Counted from the first letter of the stretch, positions 21,701 through 61,490 are shown. The stretch: 64,000 bases of DNA from Lepas anatifera (GCA_034440635.1 JAOTON010002089.1:124001-188000), one strand, 5' to 3'. Made by a program: numbers and translations. Notes: generated by a model from the letters alone, not told the origin.

Positions 21701-23332
21701 CCAGGCGTGGGGTCCTGGATGGGTCGCCACAAATGCCGTGATGCATAGAGCTGATTCCATGGAAAACTCGAAATCCGGGGTCCTGGCATCTCAACCTCCT
21801 GATATCCACCCATTATGGTTCCGAGGAGTGTGGGTACAGTTCAGAGGTGCTATTCCTCCTAGTTTGTTTGAAATTCAAAGTTGAATATAAATTCTTAAAA
21901 GAAAGAGAGTTTTGGTAATCTGGGACGTTTCTAACCAGGTTGATAAACATGCATTTCAGGCCTTTTTAGTCCTGTACATTTGTTCTGTTCCAGCCCTAGT
22001 ACTGATTGTTGTAGCAGATACTGCACGGCCTGTCAGGTCAGCGCCGCGTACCCACCAGACAGGTCGAGCAGTCGCAGACTGGCCAGCCGGCGCAGCGCCT
22101 GGTGCGGCACGCGACCCAGCTGGTTACCGCTGAGGTCCAGTTGCCATAGCGACCGCTCTAGACCGCTGAACGTTCGCTCCCCCAGTTGACGCAGCTCGTT
22201 GTCACGCACCGCCAGCCGCCACAGACCTGTCAGGAATGGGTATCAGCCGCCACAGACCTGTCAGGAATGGGTATCAGCCGCCACAGGCCTGTCAAGAATG
22301 GGTATCAGCCGCCACAGACTTGTCAGGAATGGGTATCAGCCGCCACAGGCCTGTCAATAATGGGTATCAGCCACCACATACCTGTCAAGCACGGGTAAAC
22401 AGACTTGCCAAGCACGGGCATCAGCCACCACCGACCTGGAAACTTTTTTTGGATCTCCCTATTTATCTCCACCAAAACCTTTGAGCTCCACCTTAGGCTC
22501 TCTATGAACTAAATGGTAACTCACGGGCGCGATATAGCCAAGACGCCCAAGCGCCCCAAAACCACAAAACTCGTAACTCACGGGCGGTGTAGAACTGGTC
22601 GTCGCCCAGTTCGTCCAGGTCATTGTGGCTGAGCGTGAGGGCGAACACCTTGGTGGAGTTGATGGCTGGCGGCACCTGCACCAGCGGCACGTGCTCGCAG
22701 AACACCAGGCCCAGGTCAGGCCCGTTGTTGCTGCAGCTGCAGAGCGGGCTGAAGTGGCAGGGCGGGTACAGGCGGCGGCGCGACAGCAGCGACCTGCGGC
22801 CGCCGCCGCCGCCGCCGCGATCCTGCGCCGCCTCGGAGACGGGCGGCGTCGCCGTGGTGGCGGCGCCCACCGTGCCCGCCCACAGCAGCAGCAGGAAGAA
22901 GAAGACCATCAGCGCCGCCGACACTGCCAGCAGCCGGTCCGAGCCTGCCGGCCAGCGGCGTCCGTCGACGGGAGCCGTGCGGACAGAGGGAACGAGTGTG
23001 TCGACGCCCACACAGTATCAACGTGGATGACCGGTTTTATCCCGATGTAGTTTTAAAATTGCTTGGTGGCTTGGCTTGTAATAGGGTGTGAACGAGACTA
23101 TAGCGCTACATTTTATTTTGCGAAATACGACGGATCGTCTACCTTCAGCTAGAGTTCTTGCCCGTGCACAGGGCTGGTTGGAAACAAGTGCGAGATCAGC
23201 GGCACGACACTGGCCAGGACCTGCGGCCTCGACCATCACGTACTTACCCCGCATGCTGGTGCTGTTGGACGTGGCGGCTGTCTCGGCAGCTGCGGCCTCT
23301 GTGACGCTGGAGTGCCGCCCTGCGCCCTCCAC
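15515..23332 (-). CDS. chp: Chaoptin-like LRR cell-surface protein, six exons plus possible upstream exon
   Basis: Exons (minus strand, 5' to 3'): 23011-22582, 22226-22056, 20308-17748, 17142-16906, 16397-16153, 15773-15515. Phases agree at every junction and total 1300 aa, close to the size of insect chaoptin. The protein has an N-terminal hydrophobic signal (LLAVSAALMVFFFLLLLW), a Cys-rich LRR cap (CHFSPLCSCS), some 35-40 leucine-rich repeats of LxxLDLSxNxI type, a C-terminal Cys-rich cap, and a terminal hydrophobic stretch (SALVVTSAALLVLATSAIY) fitting a GPI-anchor signal. Chaoptin is a GPI-linked photoreceptor adhesion protein in flies; that role here is inferred by homology. Intron 3 uses a GC donor. 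A possible 5' exon at 23332-23248 would replace the first residues. Confidence 0.85.
15752..15885 (-). repeat. Three-copy 45-46 bp repeat spanning exon-6 acceptor
   Basis: Copies start at 15752, 15798 and 15843. Each carries, in sense, CGCAGGTGGGTGGAGCGGTG followed by GCTGAGC, i.e. the splice acceptor plus the exon head. The first copy is the functional exon edge. Confidence 0.85.
15938..16110 (+). mobile_element. tRNA-derived SINE, copy 2, in chaoptin intron 5
   Basis: It has an A-box-like TGGTTTAGTGG and a B-box-like TGGTCGATACC. The body is shared with copy 1 (GAAACCCTTCTAGCAGG, GCGATGCCATAT, TGCGTCGATACGCC) and it ends CCCCAAACATTA. It lies antisense to the gene, about 40 bp from the exon-5 donor. 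Confidence 0.72.
16153..16397 (-). CDS. chp: Chaoptin-like exon 5
   Basis: The exon opens after CCGGCAG with TFRCHHLHLSVHGV and ends GWRCDCSDSG, the start of a Cys-type LRR C-cap, in phase 2 at GG|GTGAGC. Confidence 0.8.
16906..17142 (-). CDS. chp: Chaoptin-like exon 4
   Basis: This 79-codon, phase-0 exon (PSLLRPLESLTELQL ... ADAVDADALK) continues the LRR region after a CGGCAG acceptor. It ends at AAG|GTACGC. Confidence 0.8.
17308..17355 (+). repeat. LINE 3'-tail fragment in chaoptin intron 3
   Basis: GGGCGCGATATAGTCAAG followed by ACTAAACCCCCCAAC resembles the last 50 bp of the LINE at 12057-14267 and the insert at 22530-22572. No clean target duplication was found. Confidence 0.45.
17748..20308 (-). 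CDS. chp: Chaoptin-like exon 3: large LRR exon, 853 codons
   Basis: One 2561-bp exon encodes most of the LRR array with many perfect repeats (e.g. LDLSYNQLxxLP, LDLSHNKIxxL). The upstream junction makes exact LRR sense: exon 2 ends LLDLS plus G, and exon 3 opens AT AAC CAG, giving LDLSDNQISVL. The acceptor AG is at 20310-20309. The downstream junction is CAG|GCAAGT at 17748/17747, a strong GC-AG donor; no GT donor in the area preserves the repeat. An ATG at 20318 lies upstream of the acceptor and is not the real start. Confidence 0.88.
20309..22055 (-). other. Chaoptin-like intron 2, no other gene seen
   Basis: This 1.75-kb intron holds short ORFs only (e.g. 21284-21649 and 21255-21512). None has a recognised motif. 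Confidence 0.5.
22056..22226 (-). CDS. chp: Chaoptin-like exon 2 (57 codons, LRRs)
   Basis: The exon encodes WRLAVRDNELRQLGERTF and the following repeat ending LRLLDLS. It begins after CCTGACAG and ends at G|GTGGGT. Both ends are phase 1, so the exon is symmetrical. Its acceptor and first 13-14 nt are repeated five more times upstream in the 31-bp array at 22213-22435. Confidence 0.85.
22213..22435 (-). repeat. 31-bp array of duplicated splice acceptors (six copies plus a degenerate one)
   Basis: Units begin at 22213, 22244, 22275, 22306, 22337 and 22368, exactly 31 bp apart. A decayed seventh follows. In sense (minus) each unit reads ATACCCATTCCTGACAGGTC then TGTGGCGGCTG. This contains the acceptor CCTGACAG and the first 13-14 nt of exon 2. 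Confidence 0.93.
22516..22586 (+). mobile_element. 43-bp retroposon tail insert with 14-bp target duplication on a splice donor
   Basis: GTAACTCACGGGCG occurs at 22516-22529 and 22573-22586. Between them lies CGATATAGCCAAGACGCC and an A-rich end (CCCCAAAACCACAAAAC). The insert matches the 3' end of the LINE at 12057-14267. The duplicated target contains the antisense of C|GTGAGT, the exon-1 donor of the chaoptin-like gene. Confidence 0.85.
22582..23011 (-). CDS. chp: Chaoptin-like exon 1: signal and LRR N-cap
   Basis: The ATG at 23011 is the first in frame. The exon contains the hydrophobic signal segment, a Gly/Arg linker, the Cys cap and the start of the first LRR (FALTLSHNDLDELGDDQFYTA). 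It ends in phase 1 at the donor C|GTGAGT (22581-22576). A methionine just before FFFLLLLW is another possible start. The donor is duplicated 57 bp downstream by a retroposon target duplication. Confidence 0.75.
23248..23332 (-). CDS. Possible alternative 5' exon of the chaoptin-like gene
   Basis: The frame MEGAGRHSSVTEAAAAET... ends at G|GTAAGTA (donor 23247-23241) in phase 1. An internal acceptor in exon 1 (CCGGCAG|GCTCGG) is in matching phase and would join it directly in front of SDRLLAVSAALMVFF. This would replace the residues encoded from the ATG at 23011. The evidence is only the strong donor and phase match. Confidence 0.35.
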
Positions 23333-23339
23333 GCCGCTC

Positions 23340-24171
23340 TAATTGGATCGCCAGCAGGAAGGCCGTCCGCTAACAGGCTTGGGCCACGCCAGGCGCCAGC
23401 GATGCGCTCTGAGACGAGGCGACAGGGTTTCCCTCTGAGTGGTGGCTGACGGGAGCGGTTTCTTGCTGGGATCCCCGCAGGGAACACCGGAGCCAGGCCG
23501 GTGTTCCAGACCTAGCGGTCGGCTGCGCCTTTGCACTGGTCGAAACCGCGGCAGATCTATTTCGAGGGTGACTGTTCTGACCCATAATCCGGGTTGGTTG
23601 TTTCGTGAACGTTCCCTCTAAGTCTAGGTCAAATGTTGTCTGAAGTCGCCCAAGCGGGAGATCTCAGAGCTCAGTCAGAGCTCAGTCTGGCTATGTGCTT
23701 TATTTTTAGTGTGAGTCTCCTGCCTCACCTATTCATTTCACTTGCCTGAGTTCAGTGAGGCGCCGCCTCGGGGCCCACAGGGTGGATATCGCTAGCAAAA
23801 TATCAGAAATGGAAGTGTTCTAACCGAAAGACCAGCCAAGGAACGAGATAAAGCCGAAAAATTGACATCTCTGCGAGAACTTGTTTTATTCAGTAAAGGA
23901 TCATTTGCAACTTGTACTATTTTGTGTCTCATTTTATGCTGAATAGCACACGTTCTCAGCAAGGCGTTCTGACGCGCACGTTGATGTGCCGCATGATAGG
24001 ACCATGTTCTCTGGAGATAGTCTAATCCAGACTCACAGTCTTCCCGTCTTCCCACGTTGTCAATAACACAAACGGCCCACAGAGGCTTACAGTAACGCAG
24101 CGAAGCCGTCTGGTGAGCCCACGACTGTAAGCCGCACGTGACCACTGACGGCCCACCGGTGTCTCCTGCAG
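23340..24171. other. Intergenic region between divergent chaoptin-like and TEP1-like genes
   Basis: No exon is recognised. The two genes diverge from this stretch, so it may hold promoters. The missing N-terminal exons of the TEP1-like gene were searched for here and not seen. Confidence 0.45.
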
Positions 24172-50186
<26,015 letters not shown>

Positions 50187-51369
50187 GGCTGCAACGGCCA
50201 TCGACCTCGGCGTGAAGCTGACCAGGCGCGGTAGGGGCCGGAAGCCGGCGCGGAGGTGGCGCAGCCGGCCCCCCCCGACGGAGGGCGGCTGAAGCAGGCG
50301 CGGAGGTGGTGCCGCCGGCCCCCGACGGAGGGCGGCTGAGGACGCCGCCGCTGTCTCAGCGGGGAGGACAGAGTTTAGCGTGTGTGTCGTTTCTTTGGAG
50401 TTAATGTGAGCGTAAGACAGGCCGGTCCTTGACCCTGAGACCCGTCTGCAGTCACGCCTACCGCGCGCGTGCCAAGACAGTGGCTCTGCCTCGGGAGCCG
50501 AGCATCCGGCCGTAATTTCTTCCCAGAAACGCTCCATATTTTCGTTACCTTAAACACGTTGTCGCTAGGAAATATGCAATCTGATTACTGTTTCTCTGCC
50601 TGGCAGAAAAGCGAATTTGTGTTGCTGTTCTATGAGAACATGTTCTATTGCCCATGGGATTTCAAGGGCTGCCTTTTGATTGCTTTACATACTGTGATAG
50701 ATGCTTGTCCACTTCTTGTGAAAGTCTCAGGCGAAGTGCATTGTGATCGTGGTGGCAGTAGAAGCTGTTATCTCCTCCTAGTTCAAGAGTGATATATACT
50801 GTTTTTTTCTTTAGAAATCTACGATGCTTTTGTTATCAATGCCATTTACAGGCATTCGAGTGGACTAGCTTCTGTATAATCCCGCAGTCTCGGTTTGTTT
50901 TCCGCCGTGCCTTGGGAAAATACACTGGTTTCGCTCCATTTTTGTGGGTCCTATCCCATGGATGTGACAGGTACCCTGCTGCAATCGTGTGAATGATTAA
51001 TATATTCGTCGTCTATGATACCGGAATATTACCGGTAAAAGACTAGTGAAATCAGAAAATCACACCTTGCTTTCCAACTACACGCACCATATACAGATGA
51101 AGTGCGACGAAGAGGTTTCCCTCAAAACGCCAGTGTAACACACGGGATGTGGGAATAGGTTTACATAGTCCATGTATTGTATAAATTCCAAAAATAACAA
51201 AACAACTTTAATCACATTTTCATTGTTCATTGTGACGGCGCCGTCTGCTCGCGCCGGACCCCGCTTACTGGTCAGGAATGTAACCCTTACCCCTTCACCT
51301 AGCGCACCAAGCTGCTGTAGAAAACCTAGCATCAACCGCAGCTTCAGCTGCGACGCCTGGTCGCCCTGC
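50187..51369. other. Convergent 3' region of TEP1-like and DPM1
   Basis: It holds the 3' UTRs of two converging genes. A two-copy direct repeat (GCGCGGAGGTGG ... CGACGGAGGGCGGCTGA) lies at 50228-50340. A minus-strand ATTAAA (51212-51207) about 160 bp past the DPM1 stop is a polyadenylation candidate. No further gene is seen. Confidence 0.5.
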
Positions 51370-54300
<2,931 letters not shown>

Positions 54301-54306
54301 TCTTGC

Positions 54307-54440
54307 ATAACATGCACATTGACGGGGCGGGTACCCACCCCTCCCACTCAGGTTTTTGAAGATAGCATAAAAGCGGTGGCATAAAGCGGCAGGCACCCAC
54401 TTGCCCACAGGTTTTTTTGGAGATAGCATAAAAGGGTATC
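54307..54440 (+). mobile_element. MITE terminal fragment with internal duplication
   Basis: AACATGCACATTGACGGGGC and GGGTACCCACCCC match the TIR and second inverted block of the TTAA MITE. AGGTTTTTGAAGATAGCATAA then matches the adjacent interior. The last segment recurs at about 54410-54435 (AGGTTTTTTTGGAGATAGCATA). Confidence 0.65.
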
Positions 54441-56737
54441 ATAAACATGATCATGATATATATCTTTGTCTATTGATGCCATTTGGTGGTATGCACCTGT
54501 TGTATTCATTAGTTGGTGATTTGTATCCATCATATGTTATGAAAGCTGACTAAAAAGTCAGTAAGTACAGTTGATCCATCTCAGTGCAATTCTCTGCTGT
54601 AAAAGCAACTCAGTATAAATTTAAAAGATACCAGATAAAGGAAATTCCTCATTGATGTTAAGTTCATGTGAAGAAATGAATAAGAAAATTAGGCAATGGG
54701 CACCTTTAAAAAGCTAGATTTAGAATTATTTTCTAAATTTGTATTCCAAGCCTAGTTTGAGTCACATAAAACAATCTTACAGCTCAAAATAAAATTTCCA
54801 TGTATGTATTTTTTTCATTTCCTCCGCCATGTTTTGATCACCAAAGACGGCCGGAAAATCATGCCAGCCCCCGCCCCCAGAGCGAATGCCAGTCCATGGT
54901 GTGATGTCACACAAGCTTAAAGGGAGATATGCGAAACAATTATCGGCTAGATAAAAAGGTCAAAAAGTTGTTTCAGAAGTCCTATTCTCATTTTTGTGAA
55001 TTTCCAGTCCATACATGTATTCACAGCGACAAAGGTAAAATGGATCACACACAATGTGAACAGGTGACAGGTAAACCGCTAGCAAGGTATGAGATGAGGA
55101 GATGTGGTAACTCCACAGTTGTACGTTTCAAGATGGGTGTTTCAGAAGAGCATCTGCGCGTGGAAGCCCTTGTAAAAAACGGGATCAGGGGTGATAAATA
55201 AAGAAAAAAGCAAAATAAACTCATGGTTTAGTGAGTGACACCACACAACAGCATAGTCAAGCCCGGACTATGGGGCTTGACTATAATTTGGGCTGCAAAT
55301 GCCTTAAAATTGCTCTCAAAGTGAACATTTTTAGACAACTTTACCGGCACACATCTTATCAATGTAAATGATGTAACCCTGGCTAAGGCTATCAAATTCT
55401 CGAAAAACAGGGCACATTTTTCCTAAGCAGTGACTTGAAAGTTTAAAACTATTAAATAAAAAGTTATTTTAAAAAAAGCTACAGCCAAAAATAATATAAA
55501 AACAAAAACATAGGACTTCTAAGAAATCACAATTGACCAATCAGAATGTACAGCCACCTCATAGGGGGTCACATGAGATTTCTGACGCAAAAGTCTCATA
55601 ATTCTGGGGCTGAAGCAGAAGACAAATCAAGGCCCTAGGTACAAAATGGCTGAAGACTTGAGTAATTATGTTTTTTCCATTTCTATGGCAAACTAATTCA
55701 TTTTATAGTTTCTATAGATTTTGTAAAATTGATTCAAATGCAAATACAGGAGAACATACATTTTTATGACAAAAAAAACATTATTTTTCAACTTTAAATA
55801 GTTTTCAAAAAGTAAGTGATGGGTGAAGGTTTCAGCATTTTATCGGAATTGTTAACCTATTTTGATAATAAGTAAGTGGCCTCCCAAAATTTTGCCGAAG
55901 ATACAAAAATAACTCAGTTTTGTAATCAGGATTTTTCAAATAACAAGAAACCACATTAATAATTTTTTGTGTATCTCCCTGTAAAGGGATCTCTCTCTGT
56001 TGGGTCTTTTGAAAAGTTTCAAATTTTTTGATGCTTCAATGCAAATGTGAGAAAAAATGTTTTTCACTTTGGCAAAAATTCTATATTTGAATATAGTTGT
56101 CTTTTGATACATTTTGAATAGTATTGATTGATATGGATTGAAAGCAGAGGGAAATGACATCACTAAGGGAAAAGATCGCTCTCAAATATACCTTTGAATG
56201 AAGGTTCCTTGAAATTGTGCATCATGAATGCAAGATAGCTGCCATACATGAGTTTCTATTGCTTTGGTATGTGGAGGGTTGTGAGTGTGTCGTCGTCGTC
56301 GGGTCGGATGCCCGGTTTTATTTTATTTCTGGACATCTTGATAAAAGGTTGAGTAAATAAATCAGTAGAAATCACCCCTCCCCCCATTGGAGGATGTCTG
56401 CCCGAGCAACCAAGTTTCCGCCCCAATTGGGGCAGGCTTTGGGCTGCCCCAAGTGCTCTCTCGAGTCACCTGCCACGTTCTGCAGACTAGCCCGACGCCC
56501 GTAAATCGTGGCAGGCAGCTGTTATGATCTTGTATGGTCACGCCAGATGATTCAGGCAGCTGAAAGCATGTCCCAAATCCAGGATTTGAGCTGGCAGTTG
56601 TCTGATACTGGGAAATGAGCCTACGTTGTAAGTACAGGCATCTCTTCGTTTGCCTCAGGTGGTGAGCCTCGGTTCTGTTCCTTACGTTTACGATAGTAAC
56701 CTTCTTATGCTCTCTTTCTTTTCAGAGCTTTCTCATC
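54441..56737. other. AT-rich intergenic DNA and HELLS upstream region
   Basis: No gene was identified. A 90-codon ORF (54929-55201) has no known motif. TTCTTTTCAG|AGCTTTCTCATC just before the HELLS ATG looks like an acceptor (56726), so a 5'-UTR intron and an upstream non-coding exon are likely. Confidence 0.5.
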
Positions 56738-59700
56738 ATGCCTCGAGTATCGCGTCGATCAGCGTCTACTGCCCGCGTCAAGGAAGTAGTCCCTTCGATC
56801 AGAAAAACGCCATTTACGCACACGGAAGAGAACCGTTCAACGCCTGATAATAAGCTAGACATTGGAGAGGGGAAGTTATCTGCATCAGTGCCAGATGCCG
56901 ATCCCGACAAGCGGGTGGTGCGGGGCGCAGATGCTGGGACGGGGCCGTCCCGCGGCTCCCCGCTGACTGGCGCCTGTGAGGCCGCGGAGCCGGCGGCCTC
57001 CGTTCTGGGGCAGGAGCCCGACCTTACTACAGCGGCACCGCATGCGGCGAAGACTTTGACCTTCACCGAGACCACAGAGACTGACGAGGACCCTCTCCCA
57101 GTGAGGGATGAGAGCGTCTCTTGCGAGAAGGAGGACACCTTGCATGAAAAGAGTAAGGACTCGGACGAGGAGAACAAGGACCCGGATGACTATCAGCATC
57201 GGCACAAGGCCGATGCGGAAGCGGAAGCGGAGCGGATTCGAAGCGAGCATGAGCTGCGCGAAGCTCGATACCAACGTTTGATGCGTCTGCTTAATACCAG
57301 TCAGTTCTATGTCAACTATCTTGTGGATAAAATCGATGAACAGAACGCTGACTTGAAGAAGAAATTGGCGGCACGGAAGGACCGCGCGCAGAAAAGGCTG
57401 GAGAAACAGTCTGCTGTTAGTGCGTCTGAAGAACAGGCCCCGAGGAGATCGGCCAGGGAGCGTACAAACAAGGCGGAAACGCCACAGAAACGAAAGCGGG
57501 GTGAGAGGTCACGTGGCTCGCGAAAGGTAGCTCGTACAGAGGGCGACGGGACAGCGTCCTCGTCGCAGGAGACGGCTGAAGAATCCCCAGCTGGCTCCCA
57601 GGATCTGAGCTCGGAAGCAGCGCAGACAGGCTCTGCCACAGACCTGGCGGTGGTGGCTGCCGGCTCCGGCGCCAAGGAGAACGACCAGCAGCCGCGCCTG
57701 CTCAGCGGAGGATCACTGCGCGACTACCAGCTGGAGGGCTACAACTGGCTGAGGATGATGTTTGAGAACGGCGTCAACTGCATCCTCGGTGACGAGATGG
57801 GTCTCGGCAAGACTATCCAGACCATCAGTCTGATTGCCTACCTGATGGAGCAGGGAGTCGTCGGACCGTTCCTGATAATAGCTCCTCTCTCGACGCTGCC
57901 GAACTGGATCTCGGAGTTTGCTCGCTTCTCCCCTGACGTTCCGGTGGTGTTGTACCACGGCCCTGAGCGCAAGAGCCAGCTGGGCAAGATTGGAAAATTC
58001 CACAAGATCGCCGGCTGCAATATCCCCGTTCACCCGGTGGTTCTGACGTCGTACGACCTCATCATGCGCGACGCCAAGGAGCTAAGTCGGCACGAGTATC
58101 GCTACCTGGTGGTGGACGAAGGCCACCGACTGAAGAACCACCAGTGTCGGCTGGTGCGAGAGATGCGTCGGTACCGCGCCGTCAGCCGCCTCATCCTGAC
58201 GGGCACCCCGCTACAGAACAGCCTGCAGGAGCTGTGGTCGCTGCTCAACTTTCTCCTCCCGGAGATCTTCGACGACCTGGCCGTGTTCGAGTCTTGGTTC
58301 GACGCGACCGAGATGACTTCGTCCGTCAATGACGATAAGATCGTCGCCATGGAGCGGGAGAAGCAGGTATGAAAGTGGTTAGTTTATTGAAAAGTTTTGC
58401 GAATTTGTATTTCGTGTGAAGATTAATCGATACATTGCTTTTTCTTTTAATGTTGTATTTTGAAGTAAATTCCCTTCTCCGCCTCTTCTTTACCTTTCCG
58501 TCTTTCTTGTGTTTTGAGGTTTTTTTTACTCGCTGTGTTATTTGATCTGGGTTCGTGGGGGTTGCCGCTGGACTGAACGGGAGTTATCTCCTGTGTGTTG
58601 TAGTGTGGAAGCATGTGGCTAAAAATATGTCACGTTCCAATCAATTGTCAATTCTGTTCATGTTTTCATTCCACACAGGTGGTGACGACTCTGCACCGCA
58701 TCCTGACGCCGTTCCTGCTGCGGCGGGTCAAGCGGGACGTCGACCTTCAGATCCCGCCCAAGCGCGAGCTGCTGGTCTACTGTCCGCTTGTGGAGGACCA
58801 AGAGAAGCTGTACCGGAGCGCTGCCGACAAAACCATCGCCAGACTGATGGACAAGCGCCACGGGAAGGACCCAAACTCTCCGCCGCAGCTGGACGAGAAG
58901 GGACGACCAAAGCGCGGCAACAAGGAGGAGATCAGCTTCAGCTTCCTGTTTTCGGACGGTGCGGACGTTCTGAAGGAGGAGGCGGCGTGGGAGCAGGGCC
59001 TGCGGAAGCTGGATGAGGTCAGGTCGGCAGCGCAGAAACCCAAAGCTGTGAAGAATGCGCGGATCCATCTGCCCCTGCAGTCGACGATGATGACGTTGCG
59101 TCACGTGGTGAACCACCCGTTCCTGTTGGAGCACCCGATCGACCCGGTGACGAAGGAGTATCTGCTGGTGCCGGAGGTCGGCGAGAAGAGCGGTAAGATG
59201 ATGGTGTTGGACGCAATGGTGTCGCGACTGCGCGCCCGTGGCCACAAGATCCTCATCTTCTCGCAGTTCAGTATGATGCTGGACGTGATTAGCGACATGA
59301 TGGAGGTGCGTGGCCACAAGTTCGTGCGGCTGGATGGCTCCTGCTCGGTGGAGAACCGGCAAGAGTCCATGGCTGACTTCTCCGCCGACCCAGACGTCGG
59401 CATCTTCCTGCTAAGTACGCGCGCCGGCGGCCTGGGCATCAACCTGAGCAGCGCCGACACCGTCATCATCTACGACAGTGACTGGAACCCGCAGCGAGAC
59501 CTGCAGGCGCAGGACCGCGCGCATAGAATCGGCCAGATCCGCCCGGTGATGGTGTACCGGCTGGTCACCGGCGGCACCATCGACGAAGCCATCGTGGAGC
59601 GCGCCGCCGCCAAGCGCAAGTTGGAGCGCATGGTGATGCACGCCGGTAAGTTCAAGTCGGCGCGTCGCGACCAGGTGGGCACGAGCTTGGCGGCGATCGC

Positions 59701-59908
59701 GCCGGAGGAGCTGCTGGTGCTGCTGCGACAGACTCAGCACCACCGCGTGGTGAAGTCGGGCGGGCAGGTGTTCTCCGAAGACGAGATGGAGCAGCTACTC
59801 AACAGGAGTGACCTGGAGGACGCTTGGAAGGAAAGGAAAGGCCTGGCGGCTCCCGCGGAAGCGAAGGGTGTGTTTAAGGTGATGGAGGAGATCGCTACGG
59901 AGTTGTGA
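56738..59908 (+). CDS. HELLS: HELLS/LSH SNF2-family chromatin remodeller, two exons
   Basis: Exons 56738-58366 and 58679-59908 (intron 312 bp, CAG|GTATGA to CACACAG) encode 952 aa. HELLS (LSH, DDM1 relative) is an ATP-dependent nucleosome remodeller needed for DNA methylation and heterochromatin. The N-terminal 300 residues are charged and include a coiled-coil-like DAEAEAERIRSEHELREARY and basic nuclear-signal-like KRKRGERSRGSRK. Then come SNF2 motifs: LRDYQLEGYNWLRMM, Walker A DEMGLGKTIQT, the DEGH box VVDEGHRLKN, LILTGTPLQN. Exon 2 gives FLLRRVKRDVD, ILIFSQFSMMLD, FLLSTRAGGLGINL and QAQDRAHRIGQ. It is longer than vertebrate HELLS (about 840) because of the N-terminus. ATTAAA at 60054-60059 may be the polyadenylation signal. 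Confidence 0.93.
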
Positions 59909-61490
59909 TAGTGAGGCATTAGGGTAAAACGAGGCAGGATTTAACTGGATATCACAGAAACGGTTGAAAGGTGAGGTGCGCTTTGCATAATGGCATTGGC
60001 TGGCAAACCTATGAGCGTGATTGGTCACTCCAGGATGAAAATGGTACGCAGGCATTAAAGTCAAAATGTTTGAATTTTAGCCTGGTGAAATTAAACTGGT
60101 AGTTCACTGCTGGGACACAGTATATTTGTCTTTCCATTAAGACATTTTAGAAACGCTTCAATGAAGGAATATCCTTGGGACTTGCGCTACGGGATAATTC
60201 CGTCTCTGGAGATGGAGTTCCAGGCAAAGCTCTTCTGGCTTTGCTAAGCTCGTCCTGATAATACTCGTTTTAGAGTACCGTATTTCAGGTATTCTGTTTT
60301 ATTCCTCACGCCGCCTTTTGAGGTTGATCGAGATTTCAGCAAGTCATGGCGATGCCCTGCGCAGGAGACACTGGTAAGCGGGCAGAAACTCGTCGTTTTG
60401 CGCTGTTGTGCTCCTGTTTCTTTCGTCGCCCTTATGCGTATCAAACCTAGGCTAAGGTGCGAGGGGCCCGTGCGGTGTTATCCAGAAGTAGCATTCCAGC
60501 CGTCCGACTTGGACGTCTTGTGAAGGCCAGCACTGCTCCGCGTTCCGTCGAGGGCCATTTGCTCGCTCAAACCATGTAGTACCTGATTTAGTGGCTAAGA
60601 ATAAATCTTTTTATTTTGAACTCTGCCTTTTGCTGGACTGTGTTAGGGACCATGAAAAATCCACTGACATATTCGGATACCGCCATATGATCGATGTCCC
60701 GCTGGTTTATTTTCCACTCTGGTCTTGCCCTGCCATGGCGTTGTCTTAATCCGTTGAACTGGTCACCAGCACTTGCAGGTGGTACACCTCAGCTTTCAGC
60801 GGGGCGTTGGAACAGGGGCATGTGAAGTAACTCCGCGCCAACAGTGCGGCGGGGCCGTCTGAGAGTTGGCCTGTCTCGGGGCCGACGGACGAAACAGGCC
60901 AAGTTCCGATCGGGCTGAAATGGGAGTTAGTCCAAGTGTGTGCGGATGCCTTGGACAGACTTCCCCTGAGGATGCAGATGAACTGTCTGTATGTTGGGAT
61001 CAGGAGACATGCAGTCCGTGGAGTATTGAAATGCAGCGAGGTCAAGCGCTCTTGTGAAATGCCGGAAGGGAGAGAGTGATTAAGTAGTGACCGGTCCAGG
61101 TTCATCTAAACATTTTGTAACTTCTGGAGAGAGAGGTTTAGCAGATATAGAAAAGATCTAAAAAAATTCAGTCGAATGTAGGATGCTAACAGACTGATAG
61201 ACGGAAATCTTCCCCTCTAAGAGCATTAAAGTTTCACAGAGGCAATGGTATCGTAACCGGCGCCTGCGGCAGTGTCTGCCTTGGCGCGCCGCCACGGTCC
61301 GCACCGATACTAGTGGTACGATCAGTTGCCGCTAGGCGATGCGAGCAGCGTCATCGCTGGCACTATACAGCGAAAGTTCGTTCCAGGCTTGACCGCCTAA
61401 TGTAAAGCTGTCAGGGCAGCTGCAGTGGTCTGTCTGTTATGCCCCCTCGCACCCAATGCACCTATGTACTCGGTGGTTGCCACTCCTCCA
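59909..61490. other. HELLS 3' flank and intergenic DNA
   Basis: No gene is recognised. A 119-codon minus ORF (61105-60746) lacks motifs. Confidence 0.5.

Noticed and set aside
22213..22435. Regular 31-bp repeats resembling a CRISPR array
   Set aside because: The units are contiguous with no unique spacers, lie at a eukaryotic splice site, and contain an acceptor.
54929..55201. 90-codon ORF after an AT-rich spacer
   Set aside because: No recognised motif. The length is expected by chance in this much intergenic DNA.
60746..61105. 119-codon minus-strand ORF
   Set aside because: No motif or splice context.
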